64,000 bases of DNA from Halomonas korlensis (lineage in GTDB: Bacteria > Pseudomonadota > Gammaproteobacteria > Pseudomonadales > Halomonadaceae), in assembly GCF_900116705.1 (NCBI RefSeq), contig NZ_FPBP01000003.1:363769-427768 (forward strand), read 5' to 3'. Positions 48,680-58,838 of this stretch are shown here, piece after piece (the first letter of the stretch is position 1; each line of letters begins with the position of its first letter). The position numbers were made by a program, and so were the translations under genes. Below the pieces are notes generated by a model that worked only from the letters and a program-made list of their open reading frames with translations, did not search any database and was not told the origin of the DNA.

Positions 48680-50728
48680 TCAGGCGGCACGTATGCCGCT
48701 GTGGCGCAGCAGCGGCTCGACGCTGGGTTCGCGGCCCCGGAAGGCGCGGAACAGCTCGGCAGCATCGCGCGACCCGCCTCGCTCAAGTATCTCGGTACGA
48801 AAGCGGCGTCCGGTTTCCGGGTCGAAGATGCCAGCTTCCTCGAAGGCGCTCCAGGCATCGGCCGAGAGCACCTCGGCCCACTTGTAGCTGTAATAGCCTG
48901 CCGCATAACCGCCGGCGAAAATATGCCCGAAGCCATTCTGGAAGCGGTTGAAAGGCACTCGCGGCACCACCGCGACGCGGTCGCGCACGTCACTCAGCAG
49001 CGCCTGGATGTCGCTGGCCGTCGGGTTCACGAGTTCGCGATGCAATCGGAAGTCGAACAGCGAGAGTTCCAGCTGGCGCACCATGCCCATCGCCGACTGG
49101 AAATTCCTGGCGGCCTGGAGGCGTTCGAGCAGTTCGACTGGCAGCGGCTCGCCGGTATCGACGTGACCGGCGATCAGGTCGAGACCCTCGCGCTCCCAGC
49201 AGAAATTTTCCATGAACTGGCTGGGCAGCTCCACGGCGTCCCAGGCGACCCCATTGATGCCGGAGATATCGGCAACGGTCTGGCGGGTCAGCATGTGATG
49301 CAGGCCATGCCCGAACTCATGGAACAGCGTGCACACCTCGTCGTGGGTCAGCAAGGCGGGCCTATCGCCCACCGGGCGGGTGAAGTTGCAGGTCAGGTAG
49401 GTGATCGGCAGCTGCAGGTCGCCGCCTTCCAGGCGGCGAACGCGGCATTCGTCCATCCAGGCACCGCCCCGCTTGCCCTCGCGGGCATAAAGGTCGAGAT
49501 AGAAACCGGCGATCGGTGTGCCGTCTTCCATGATGCGGAAGTAGCGAACGTCGGCATGGTAGCGGGGCGCCTCGCGATCTTCCTCGAAGCTGATGCCATA
49601 GAGGCGCTCGACCACGCGGAACAGGCCGTCGACCACCTGTGGGGCCGGAAAGTAGGGGCGCAGCTGTTCCTCGGAAATATCGTAACGCGCTTCGCGCAGC
49701 TTCTCGCTGGCAAAGCCGACATCCCAGGGCGCGAGTTCGATCATGCCCAGCTCGTCTCGTGCATAGGCTTCGAGTTCCGCAAACTCTTCCCGGGCCTGGG
49801 GTACCGCGCGGGCGGCCAGGTCCTCGAGGAAGGCGATGACGTGGTCGGGTGATTCGGCCATCTTGGTGGCCAGCGAGAAGTCGGCATAGGTGGAAAAGCC
49901 CAGCAGCTCGGCGAGCTCATGGCGCAGGGCGAGGATTTCCTCCATCACCGGGGCGTTGTCGAACTGGCCGGCGTTGGGACCCTGGTCCGAGGCGCGGGTA
50001 ACGAAGGCCGTGTAGACCTCGCGACGCAGTTCCCGGTCATCGGCATAGGTGATCACCGGAAAGAAGCTCGGGAAGTCCAGGGTAATGCGATAGCCCTCCT
50101 GCCCCTTGGCTTCGGCGTTGGCCTTGAGGGTGGCAAGCGCGCTCTCGGGCAGGCCGGCCAGTCGACTGTCGCTGGCCAGATCGAGGTGCCAGGCCTGGGT
50201 CGCGTCGAGCAGCTGGTTGGAAAAGGTGTTGGCCAGCGCCGAGAGGCGTGATCGTATCTCGCCGTAGCGACGCTTCTGCTCGGCGGGCAGGTCGACCCCG
50301 GCGAGGCGGAAGTCGCGCAGGGCATTGTCGACCGTGCGCCGCTGTCCTTCATCAAGTTCAGCCCAGGCGGGGCCGTCGCGAAGGGCCTGCCAGGCATTGA
50401 ACAAGCCTTCGTGCTGGCCAAGCCAGGTGCTGTAGTCGGAAAGCTTGCCCAGACACGCCTCGTAGGCCTCGCGCAGCGCCGGGTTGTTCATGGTGCCGTT
50501 GAGGTGCGATATCGGCGACCAGGCCCGCGAAAGCCGGTCGTTGCAGGCCTCGAGGGGCGCGGCCAGGCTCGCCCAGCTGGGCGTTTCATGACGGGCCTGC
50601 TCGACAAGCTGCTCGACTATCTCGCGGTTCTGGGCGAGCAGTTCCTCGATGGCAGGCACCACGTGTTCGGGCTGGATCTCGGCGAAGGGAGGCAGCTCGT
50701 GGGATTCGAGCAGGGGATTGCGGGACAT
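48680..50728 (-). CDS. prlC: Oligopeptidase A
   Basis: A zinc M3 metallopeptidase that degrades oligopeptides, including cleaved signal peptides, in the cytoplasm. The 682-residue length is usual. The zinc motif is FHEFGHGLHHML (HEXXH) with the third ligand Glu downstream in VELPSQFMENF. Start MSRNPLL follows GAGG; a GTG two codons earlier is unlikely. The C-terminal GYAAGYYSYKWAEVLSADAW block is typical. Divergent from the NSS symporter gene. Confidence 0.97.
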   Translation of the reverse strand: MSRNPLLESHELPPFAEIQPEHVVPAIEELLAQNREIVEQLVEQARHETPSWASLAAPLEACNDRLSRAWSPISHLNGTMNNPALREAYEACLGKLSDYSTWLGQHEGLFNAWQALRDGPAWAELDEGQRRTVDNALRDFRLAGVDLPAEQKRRYGEIRSRLSALANTFSNQLLDATQAWHLDLASDSRLAGLPESALATLKANAEAKGQEGYRITLDFPSFFPVITYADDRELRREVYTAFVTRASDQGPNAGQFDNAPVMEEILALRHELAELLGFSTYADFSLATKMAESPDHVIAFLEDLAARAVPQAREEFAELEAYARDELGMIELAPWDVGFASEKLREARYDISEEQLRPYFPAPQVVDGLFRVVERLYGISFEEDREAPRYHADVRYFRIMEDGTPIAGFYLDLYAREGKRGGAWMDECRVRRLEGGDLQLPITYLTCNFTRPVGDRPALLTHDEVCTLFHEFGHGLHHMLTRQTVADISGINGVAWDAVELPSQFMENFCWEREGLDLIAGHVDTGEPLPVELLERLQAARNFQSAMGMVRQLELSLFDFRLHRELVNPTASDIQALLSDVRDRVAVVPRVPFNRFQNGFGHIFAGGYAAGYYSYKWAEVLSADAWSAFEEAGIFDPETGRRFRTEILERGGSRDAAELFRAFRGREPSVEPLLRHSGIRAA

Positions 50729-50916
50729 GCGCACCTCGGGGGGGAGACGTGGAATTGGCGATCGGTGGCTCGGTGTGCCTTAGATAAGGGCATCCGGCCA
50801 TGGTTTCAATATAGTGGTGATGTTTAAGCGTTTGGCCCGGTTGGGCCAGGCTGCTAGGCTTGCGGCTTTTTTCAGGCCTGATCGGTGGGAGCCTGAACGA
50901 TGGGAGAGAGCCTAGC

Positions 50917-52257
50917 ATGAACGAGACGCTGGAACGCTGGAGTTCCCGGCGCGCCTTCATATTGGCGGTGACCGGTGCCGCGGTGGGCCTGGGTAATATC
51001 TGGCGCTTTCCCTACATTACCGGTGAAAACGGCGGTGCGCTGTTTCTGCTGCTCTATGTGGCCTTCGTGCTGCTGCTGGGGCTGCCGGTGATGATCGCCG
51101 AGATCATGATTGGCCGCGCGGGACGCAGGGGACCCGTGCAGGCGTTGCGTCACCTGGCCGCCGAGGCCGGGGCGAGCCGGCACTGGAGGTGGCTAGGGGT
51201 GTTCGGTGCCTTCACGGTGTTCTGTATCCTGTCGTTCTATTCGGTGGTGTCGGGCTGGTCCATCGAGTTTCTGGTCACCGCGGTCAATGGCGGCTTCGTC
51301 GGCGCGAGCCCCGATGAGATCGGTGCCGGCTTCGAGGCGTTCCTCGCCGACCCGGCCAGAATGACCTTCAACCATACGCTGTTCCTGTTGATGACCTTGC
51401 TGGTGGTCGCCGCTGGCGTGGCCAAGGGGTTGGAAAAGCTCAATAACCTGTTGATGCCGTTGCTCTACCTGCTGCTCTTGGTGCTGGCTGTGCATGCCGC
51501 CACGACCGAGGGTTTCGGGCCGGCGCTGGCCTGGCTGTTCCTGCCCGATCTTTCTGCGCTGAGGCCGATGGTGGTGATGCAGGCGATGGGGCATGCCTTC
51601 TTTACCCTGGCGGTCGGGGCCTGCGCGCTGATGGCCTACGGCGCCTACATGCCCGACCAGCAAAGCCTGCCGAAGGCTGCCGGGGCCGTCGCGCTGCTCG
51701 ACGTGACCGTCGCGCTGCTGGCAGGGATCGCGATCTTCTCGGCCGTCTTCGCGCAGGGCCTGGATCCGGCCGAAGGCCCGGGGCTTATGTTCGTGACCCT
51801 GCCGATTGCTTTCGCCGAGCTGCCCTGGGGGGCGCTGTGGTTGAGCCTGTTCTTCTTGTTACTGCTGCTGGCCACCTGGACCTCGTCGATCAACCTGGCC
51901 GAGCCGATGGTCGCTACCCTACAGGCCAGAGGCCTGAAGCGCGGCCGTGCCACGGCCATCGTCGGCGTGGCGGTGTGGCTGTTGGGCCTGCTCTCGGTCT
52001 TTTCGTTCTCGTCACTGGCTGAGGTGACCTGGGTCGGCGACATGACGTTCTTTGCGTTGGTGACAACGGTTCCCACGGAGATTTTCCTCCCGGTGGGCGG
52101 GCTCATGATCGCGATCTTCGCGGCCTGGATCATGCCTGAAACCCTTGCGCGGGAGGCGCTGGGCATCGGCCCTAAGGGGTTCCGCCTGTGGCGGACGGTG
52201 GTGCGCTGGGTGTCGATTCCGCTGACGCTGGTAGTATTGGTCGCAGGTCTATTCTGA
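50917..52257 (+). CDS. Neurotransmitter:sodium symporter (NSS) family transporter
   Basis: A 446-residue, eleven- or twelve-helix sodium-coupled transporter of the LeuT type. The first helix signature is WSSRRAFILAVTGAAVGLGNIWRFPYITGENGGALFLLLY, the strongest family mark. Helix 6 region AMGHAFFTLAVGACALMAYGAYM holds the central unwound motif. Substrates of bacterial NSS are amino acids such as tryptophan, tyrosine or leucine; not determinable here. The start ATG has GGGAGAG upstream. Downstream 28 bases is a gamma carbonic anhydrase. Confidence 0.94.
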   Translation: MNETLERWSSRRAFILAVTGAAVGLGNIWRFPYITGENGGALFLLLYVAFVLLLGLPVMIAEIMIGRAGRRGPVQALRHLAAEAGASRHWRWLGVFGAFTVFCILSFYSVVSGWSIEFLVTAVNGGFVGASPDEIGAGFEAFLADPARMTFNHTLFLLMTLLVVAAGVAKGLEKLNNLLMPLLYLLLLVLAVHAATTEGFGPALAWLFLPDLSALRPMVVMQAMGHAFFTLAVGACALMAYGAYMPDQQSLPKAAGAVALLDVTVALLAGIAIFSAVFAQGLDPAEGPGLMFVTLPIAFAELPWGALWLSLFFLLLLLATWTSSINLAEPMVATLQARGLKRGRATAIVGVAVWLLGLLSVFSFSSLAEVTWVGDMTFFALVTTVPTEIFLPVGGLMIAIFAAWIMPETLAREALGIGPKGFRLWRTVVRWVSIPLTLVVLVAGLF

Positions 52258-52284
52258 CCCGCAATCCACTCGCGGAGGTGAACG

Positions 52285-52851
52285 ATGAACGAGACGAGCA
52301 CAGGGCAAACCGGGGCGCTACGCGCCTGGAAGGGAGCGACGCCGCAACTGGGCGAGCGGGTCTTCGTCGACCCGGCCAGCATGGTGCTGGGCGATGTGGT
52401 GCTGGGCGAGGATTGCTCGGTGTGGCCGATGGCGGTGATTCGTGGGGACATGCATCGCATCCGCATTGGCGCGCGCACCAGCGTCCAGGATGGCTGCGTG
52501 CTGCACATCACGCACGCCAGTGATTTCAACCCGAACGGCTTCCCGCTGACCATCGGCGACGAAGTGACCATCGGCCACAAGGCGATTCTGCACGGCTGCA
52601 CCCTGGGCAACCGGATTCTGGTGGGCATGGGCGCCATCGTCATGGATGGGGCGGTGGTCGACGACGAGGTCATCATCGCCGCGGGAGCGGTTGTGACGCC
52701 GGGCAAGCATCTGGAAAGCGGTCATGTCTATGCGGGCAATCCGGCCAAGGCGCTGCGTCCGCTCAAGGACAAGGAGCGCGCCTTCTTTTCCTACACCGCC
52801 GGCAACTACGTCAAGCTCAAGGACGAATACCTCGCCGAAGCGGCCAAGTAA
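52285..52851 (+). CDS. Gamma-class carbonic anhydrase family protein
   Basis: A left-handed beta-helix protein of the YrdA/PaaY type, 188 residues. Hexapeptide repeats run from GERVFVDPASMVLGDVVLGED to the end. Metal ligands fit the His residues in QDGCVLHITH and TIGHKAILHGC; GAIVMDGAVVDDEVIIAAGAVV is the repeat core. Carbonic anhydrase activity in this subgroup is not always seen. Probably co-transcribed with the symporter gene (28-base gap). Confidence 0.92.
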   Translation: MNETSTGQTGALRAWKGATPQLGERVFVDPASMVLGDVVLGEDCSVWPMAVIRGDMHRIRIGARTSVQDGCVLHITHASDFNPNGFPLTIGDEVTIGHKAILHGCTLGNRILVGMGAIVMDGAVVDDEVIIAAGAVVTPGKHLESGHVYAGNPAKALRPLKDKERAFFSYTAGNYVKLKDEYLAEAAK

Positions 52852-52946
52852 TTTCCTGACATAGTGTTTTTCATTGCTGTAACGGGCGATAATCTGGTTT
52901 TTTATCCAGTATTTACTGATCCAGGATCCAAGGAGCCCGTTCCGGC

Positions 52947-53593
52947 ATGGCCGATTTTCGTACCCATCTCAGTGCCGCCGTGGGCGGCGGTGTCCTGCTG
53001 GCTGTGGTTGGCTGGCAGGGCGCCCTGTGGACACCGGGCGAAGCGCTCACGGTGGCGGGCCTGACCACCTTCGGCGGCATCCTTCCCGATATCGATGCCG
53101 ACCAGTCGCATGCCGTGCGGCTTATCTTCAATACGCTGGCCTTGCTGGCGGTAGTGACGGGAGCGCTACTGATGGACACCCGACTGGAGCCGGGCATGCT
53201 GCTGATGGCGTGCGGTGGGCTCTATATCGGCGTGCGCTTTGTGGTGAGTCCAATGTTCAAGCGCTTTTCGGTGCACCGTGGGATATGGCACTCCCTGTTG
53301 GCGGGCGTACTCTGCGCGCTGGCCACCACCGCCGTCAGTTACCGTTACCTGGCCCTGGAGCCTCGGCTGGCCTGGTCGCAGGGGGTGGCAGTGATGGTCG
53401 GGTTCTGTATTCACCTGCTGCTCGATGAGCTCTTCAGCGTTGATCTTACCGGGGCGCGCCTCAAGCGCTCGTTCGGCACCGCGTTCAAGCTCTTTGACTA
53501 CCGTAAGCCGCTCAACTCTCTGCTGATGTTGCTGCTGGCCGCAGGGCTGATGCCCTGGTTGCCCGCCTGGAGCCAGTTGAGCGAGCTGGCCGC

Positions 53594-53618
<25 letters not shown>
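52947..53618 (+). CDS. YdjM-family metal-dependent membrane hydrolase
   Basis: A 223-residue membrane protein of the YdjM (PF04307) family. Start: THLSAAVGGG contains the conserved His; then FGGILPDIDADQSH (DxDxD-like), and FSVHRGIWHSLLAGVL (HR...H), the metal-binding motif that also occurs in phospholipase-C-like fold enzymes. LDELFSVDLTGARLKRS keeps the family's DxF. Six or so hydrophobic segments. Substrate unknown; E. coli YdjM is SOS-linked. Its last 25 bases overlap the end of the convergent dctD gene. Confidence 0.85.
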
Positions 53619-54968
<1,350 letters not shown>

Positions 54969-54976
<8 letters not shown>

Positions 54977-56924
54977 GATCAGGCGTCTCCTCAGGGGTGT
55001 CGGGAGCTTCGGGGCTGGCGAGGGCTCGGGCGGTAGGGCGGGTGGTGGTTTGGGTGTCTCGGGGCAGGACGATGCTGAACAGCGCACCGCCGCCGTCGCG
55101 ATTGGTCGCTACCAGGCGGCCACCCAGGTCGTCGATGATGCGCGAGGAGATGGACAGCCCCAGGCCGAGGCCGCTGCCGCGTGACTTGGTGGTGAAGAAG
55201 GGCTCGAAGACTTTTGCCAGGTGTGCCTTGGCGATGCCCGGCCCGTTATCGGCCACGCCGATGGTGACCTGGCCTGCATCCCTTTCGATCGAGAGGCACA
55301 AACAGGGCTCGGGGGTGTCCGCCATGGCTTGCAGGGCATTGCCGATCAGGTTGACCAGCACCTGTTCGAGGCGCACCGGATCGGCATGTACCCAGACCTC
55401 TTCCTCCGGCCAGTGGCGCTTCACGGTAACGGCGGCGTCGCGCAAGCGGGTCTGAAACAGGCGCAGGGCATAGTCGAAACAGGCCGACACCGAGACGGCG
55501 CTGGGCCGGTCGCCGCTCTTGCGCGAGAACTGGCGCAGCTGGGCGCTGATATCGGCCATGCGCGAGGTGAGCTCGACGATCTGCTCGAGGTTGCCGGCGA
55601 CCGCCTCGGGACGCTCGCGTTCGAGGAAGGTGCGGGCATTCTCGGCATAGGCGCGGATGGCCGCCAGGGGCTGGTTGAGCTCGTGATTGATGCCGGCCGC
55701 CAGCTGACCGAGGACCGCCAGCTTGGCGGCCTGGATCAGCTCGTCGCGTGTCTGGCGAAGCCGCTCTTCGGCATGCCGGCGTTCGTCGATTTCATCGGAG
55801 AGGCGCCGGTTGGTTTCGACCAGGTCGTGGGTGCGCCGCTGTACGTTGCGTTCGAGCTCGTCCCGGGCCTGGGCCAGGGTGCGGCGCTCACGTTCGGCGA
55901 ACTGCTCGCGCTCGCGACGCAGCCTCAGGCGTTGCCAGCCGATGCCGCCGCCGAGCATCACGACGCCATAGAGGCCGCCGGCCAGCAGGGCGGAGAGCCA
56001 TTGGGCGCGGAATACCGGGGTTAGCGGCTTGAGGATGTGCATGTCCCAGCCGAACGTGTCCAGGGGGCGCGACAGGCTCAGGTAGCTGCCTGCCGCGAGC
56101 GGGCCCTGGTCGAAGCCGACGAGGCGGCTGGCGTCGCCGCGCGGCTCGAGCACCCGGATCCCCGAGGGCGTCAAGGGTTGATCGGCATAGCGACGGGTGT
56201 CACGAAGCGAGGCATGCGTGCCCTCCGAGAGCGGGTACAAGGCACGCATGCGCAGCTCCGGATGGCTGGCCATGAAGATCACAGCGTCTTGATCGGTGAC
56301 CAGCAGCTCGGCCTCCTGGTCGGCCCAGTTATTCTCTACGGTATCGAGCAGTATCTTGATCACCAGGACCCCATCGGGGGTGGCATCGGGAGCGGTATCA
56401 TCGAGCCAGACCGGCGCGGAAAAGTAATAGCCCCGTTCGCGTGATTGCACGCCCAGGCCGAAGAAGCGGCCATGGCGGCCGGCAATGGCATCCTGGTAGT
56501 AGCTACGAAACGCATAGTTCTGACCGATGAAGGTGTCGGGGCGATGCCAGTTGCTGGCCGCCAGGGTATCGGCGTTGCGGTCGAGCAGATAGATATCGGA
56601 AACGCCGGCGATGGCGCGGAAGCGGTCCAGCAACAGGTTGAGCGGCATGGGGTCCAGGTCGCCTGGGTTGGACAGGAAGCGCTTCACGCCTTCCCGCGAG
56701 GCAAGCAGTCGAGGCAGATATTCGTGACGGGACAAGTGGCCGACCAGGCCCTCGGCCGAGAGGCGCAGCTCGTTTTCAGCGTCCTGCTGAAGGCTCTGCA
56801 AGGCCTGTTCCCGCGCCAGCTGGGCGGCCTGCCACATGCTCAGCACCAGACCTAGCGATGCCAGCAGGATCAGCAGGCGTCGCCAGCGCCGAGACAAGCG
56901 CGGCGGTGGAGTGCCGGCCCTCAT
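54969..56924 (-). CDS. dctB: Sensor histidine kinase DctB
   Basis: A 651-residue membrane kinase. One helix near residues 18-35 (LLILLASLGLVLSMWQ), a large periplasmic sensor (tandem PAS/dCache: YYQDAIAGRHGRFFGLGVQSRERGYYFSAPVWL is the ligand-contact stretch of DctB), and a second helix near 310-330. Then a coiled coil and HisKA with His414 in GQLAAGINHELNQPLAAIRAYAENA, and HATPase with DNGPGI and GSGLGLGLSIS. DctB senses external C4-dicarboxylates. Its ATG overlaps the TGA of lldR (ATGA), so it is read in one operon with the lactate regulator. Confidence 0.94.
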
Positions 56925-57706
56925 GAGGAGGCGTCTCCCCCTGTTACCGGCATCGCCTGGGCGCGTCGCAGGGCGCGCTGGGCACGGGTTTCGGCGCGCT
57001 CGAGTTCGAGCAGGTTCTCCTCGACGAAGACCAGATGCTCGTGGGCCCGGCTTCGGGCATCCTCGGCGCGCCCTTCGAGGATGGCGTCGAGCAGGGCGCG
57101 GTGCTGCTTCATCAGCTTCGGCCGTGATTCGGGCTTCTCGAACAGGTGCGCGAGATTGTCGACAATGCTGCGTTCAAGCAAGTGAAAAATGCCGCGAATG
57201 GTATGAAGCAGCAACACATTGTGGGCGGCCTCGGCGATGGCCATGTGAAAGGCGGCGTCGGCCTTGGCTTCCAGTGCCGGATTGCGACCCTTGAAGCAGG
57301 CCTCTAGCTCCTCGAAGCGCTTGAGCAATATGGCCTTGTCGGTGGGGGTGGAACGCAGAGCCGCGTAGTAGGCGGAAATGCCTTCCATGGCATCGCGGAA
57401 TTCCAGCAGGTCGAGATGAAATTCGCCATGCCGCGACAGCATTTCGAGTAGCGGGTCGCTGTAGCGGGTATTGAGCTCTTCGGTAATGAAGGTGCCGCCG
57501 CCCTGACGGCTTGATAGCACTCCCCGCGCGGACAGCTTCTGGATGGCTTCCCGTAGCGAGGGGCGCGACACGCCGAAGCGCTCGGCCAGTTCGCGCTCCG
57601 GGGGAAGCCGCTGGCCGGGTTTAAGGCTACCCTCAAGGATAAGGGCCTCGAGGCGCTCGGTGATGACATCAGCGAGGCGAGGCTGGCGAACGGGCTGATA
57701 GGCCAT
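56921..57706 (-). CDS. lldR: Lactate-responsive FadR-family regulator LldR/LutR
   Basis: A 261-residue GntR-family (FadR subfamily) regulator. N-terminal winged helix: ERLEALILEGSLKPGQRLPPERELAERFGVSRPSLREAIQKL; C-terminal FCD effector domain with the metal-binding Asp/His pattern (YDAMEGISAYYAAL, HMAIAEAAHNVLLLHTI). In related bacteria LldR represses the lactate operon and is released by lactate. Two matching dyads lie in the gap to lutA. Its stop overlaps the start of dctB. Confidence 0.93.
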   Translation of the reverse strand: MAYQPVRQPRLADVITERLEALILEGSLKPGQRLPPERELAERFGVSRPSLREAIQKLSARGVLSSRQGGGTFITEELNTRYSDPLLEMLSRHGEFHLDLLEFRDAMEGISAYYAALRSTPTDKAILLKRFEELEACFKGRNPALEAKADAAFHMAIAEAAHNVLLLHTIRGIFHLLERSIVDNLAHLFEKPESRPKLMKQHRALLDAILEGRAEDARSRAHEHLVFVEENLLELERAETRAQRALRRAQAMPVTGGDASS

Positions 57707-57755
57707 GAGCTAGCTTCCTGAGCGTATTGAGAAAGTCTGATGGTAACGCGCCTTA

Positions 57756-57770
57756 ATTGGTATTACCAAT
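57756..57770. promoter_or_regulatory. LldR-type operator, proximal to lldR
   Basis: ATTGGTATTACCAAT is a perfect dyad, TTGGT-N3-ACCAA, the FadR/LldR consensus. It lies 50 bases upstream of the lldR start, so it could give autoregulation. Confidence 0.75.
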
Positions 57771-57972
57771 GTAGCGAACCCGCTGCGCGGTGACAGGAGT
57801 GCATCGGGCAAGGGTGGGCGCACAGGGCGCGAAGGCGCTTTAAAAAGTTCTTTTTAATCAGTGCTATATTCATACATTGGCAAGACTTATACCAAAGTAT
57901 AGAGGCATTTGGCTCGCTAAAGGCGGCACTGTGTTTGACACACTAGGCGCTGGCTCCGTAATGTTCATTCTT

Positions 57973-58009
57973 CGCTCGGGTAAATTGGTTTTACCAATTT
58001 ACCCGAGCG
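57973..58009. promoter_or_regulatory. LldR-type operator in a long palindrome upstream of lutA
   Basis: The dyad TTGGT-TTT-ACCAA is embedded in a perfect 17-base stem (left arm CGCTCGGGTAAATTGGT, three-base loop). It lies 74 bases before the chosen lutA start. As DNA it gives an extended operator; as RNA it would be a very stable hairpin in the lutA leader. It is shared with the operator near lldR: seven bases of each half (AATTGGT) in common. Confidence 0.8.
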
Positions 58010-58082
58010 TCCGACTCATAAGATGTCGTATGAAAATAACCATGAAGCGCCTTTGCCGAGAGGATTCTCGAGGATTTCGTCC

Positions 58083-58838
58083 ATGACGCCAGTCAAGCTC
58101 TATCCGCCTAAGCCCGATAAGGTCTACCTCTTCGGGACGTGTCTGATCGATATGTTCTACCCCGAAGCGGGCCTGGATGCCATGCAGCTACTGGAGCGGG
58201 AGGGCATCGAAGTGCTTTTTCCGGATGACCAGACGTGCTGCGGCCAACCGGCCTATACCTCTGGCTACCAGAGCGAAGCTCGGGCGGTGGCGGCGGCACA
58301 ACTCGGACTCTTTCCTGAACCCTGGCCCATCATCGTGCCATCAGGTTCGTGTGGCGGCATGATGCGAACCCATTATCCGCCACTCTTTGCCGGCACCGAG
58401 CAGGAGGCATTGGCGAACGAGGTGGCAGGGCGTATCTACGAGCTGACAGAATTCCTTGTGCATGTCTGTCATCTCAGGCTCGATGATCGAGGCCCACCAG
58501 AAAAGGTGGCCATGCACACCTCATGCAGTGCCCGTCGCGAGATGGGGCTGGCCGAGACCGGCCCGACCCTGCTGGCAAGCCTCGGTCAGGTGCAACTGGT
58601 GGAGCAGGTGCGTGCCGCCGAGTGCTGCGGCTTCGGCGGAACCTTTGCCGTGCGCCATCCCGAAGTATCAGCAGCCATGGTCGAGGACAAGACGGTGGCG
58701 ATCGAGCGGGCCGGTGCCGAGCGTTTCGTCACCTCCGATTGCGGTTGCCTGATGAACATCGGCGGGCGTTTCGAGCATCAGCAGAAGGCAGTCAAGGGCG
58801 AGCATATCGCCAGTTACCTGTGGCGGAGGACGTCATGA
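58083..58838 (+). CDS. lutA: Lactate utilization protein LutA (LldE), Fe-S subunit
   Basis: LutA is one of the three proteins that oxidise L-lactate to pyruvate. The 251-residue protein has two cysteine-rich CCG domains: KVYLFGTCLIDMFYPEAG...CCGQPAYTSGY and HTSCSARREMG...CCGFGGTF...SDCGCLMNI. I start it at the ATG beginning MTPVKLYPPKPDK, in agreement with usual lengths (about 240-250); another in-frame ATG 60 bases upstream would add a poor N-terminus. TGA overlaps the next start (ATGA). Confidence 0.93.
   Translation: MTPVKLYPPKPDKVYLFGTCLIDMFYPEAGLDAMQLLEREGIEVLFPDDQTCCGQPAYTSGYQSEARAVAAAQLGLFPEPWPIIVPSGSCGGMMRTHYPPLFAGTEQEALANEVAGRIYELTEFLVHVCHLRLDDRGPPEKVAMHTSCSARREMGLAETGPTLLASLGQVQLVEQVRAAECCGFGGTFAVRHPEVSAAMVEDKTVAIERAGAERFVTSDCGCLMNIGGRFEHQQKAVKGEHIASYLWRRTS

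Larger units (their letters stand above)
57707..58082. other. Divergent control region between lldR and lutA
   Basis: This 376-base gap carries both operators described here. Between them a TTTAAAAAG / TATATT pattern around 57839-57870 may be the plus-strand promoter. Short open frames in it overlap the operators and are not called. Confidence 0.6.

Noticed and set aside
57877..58086. 69-codon frame in the lldR-lutA gap
   Set aside because: It runs through the LldR operator palindrome and has no ribosome binding site.
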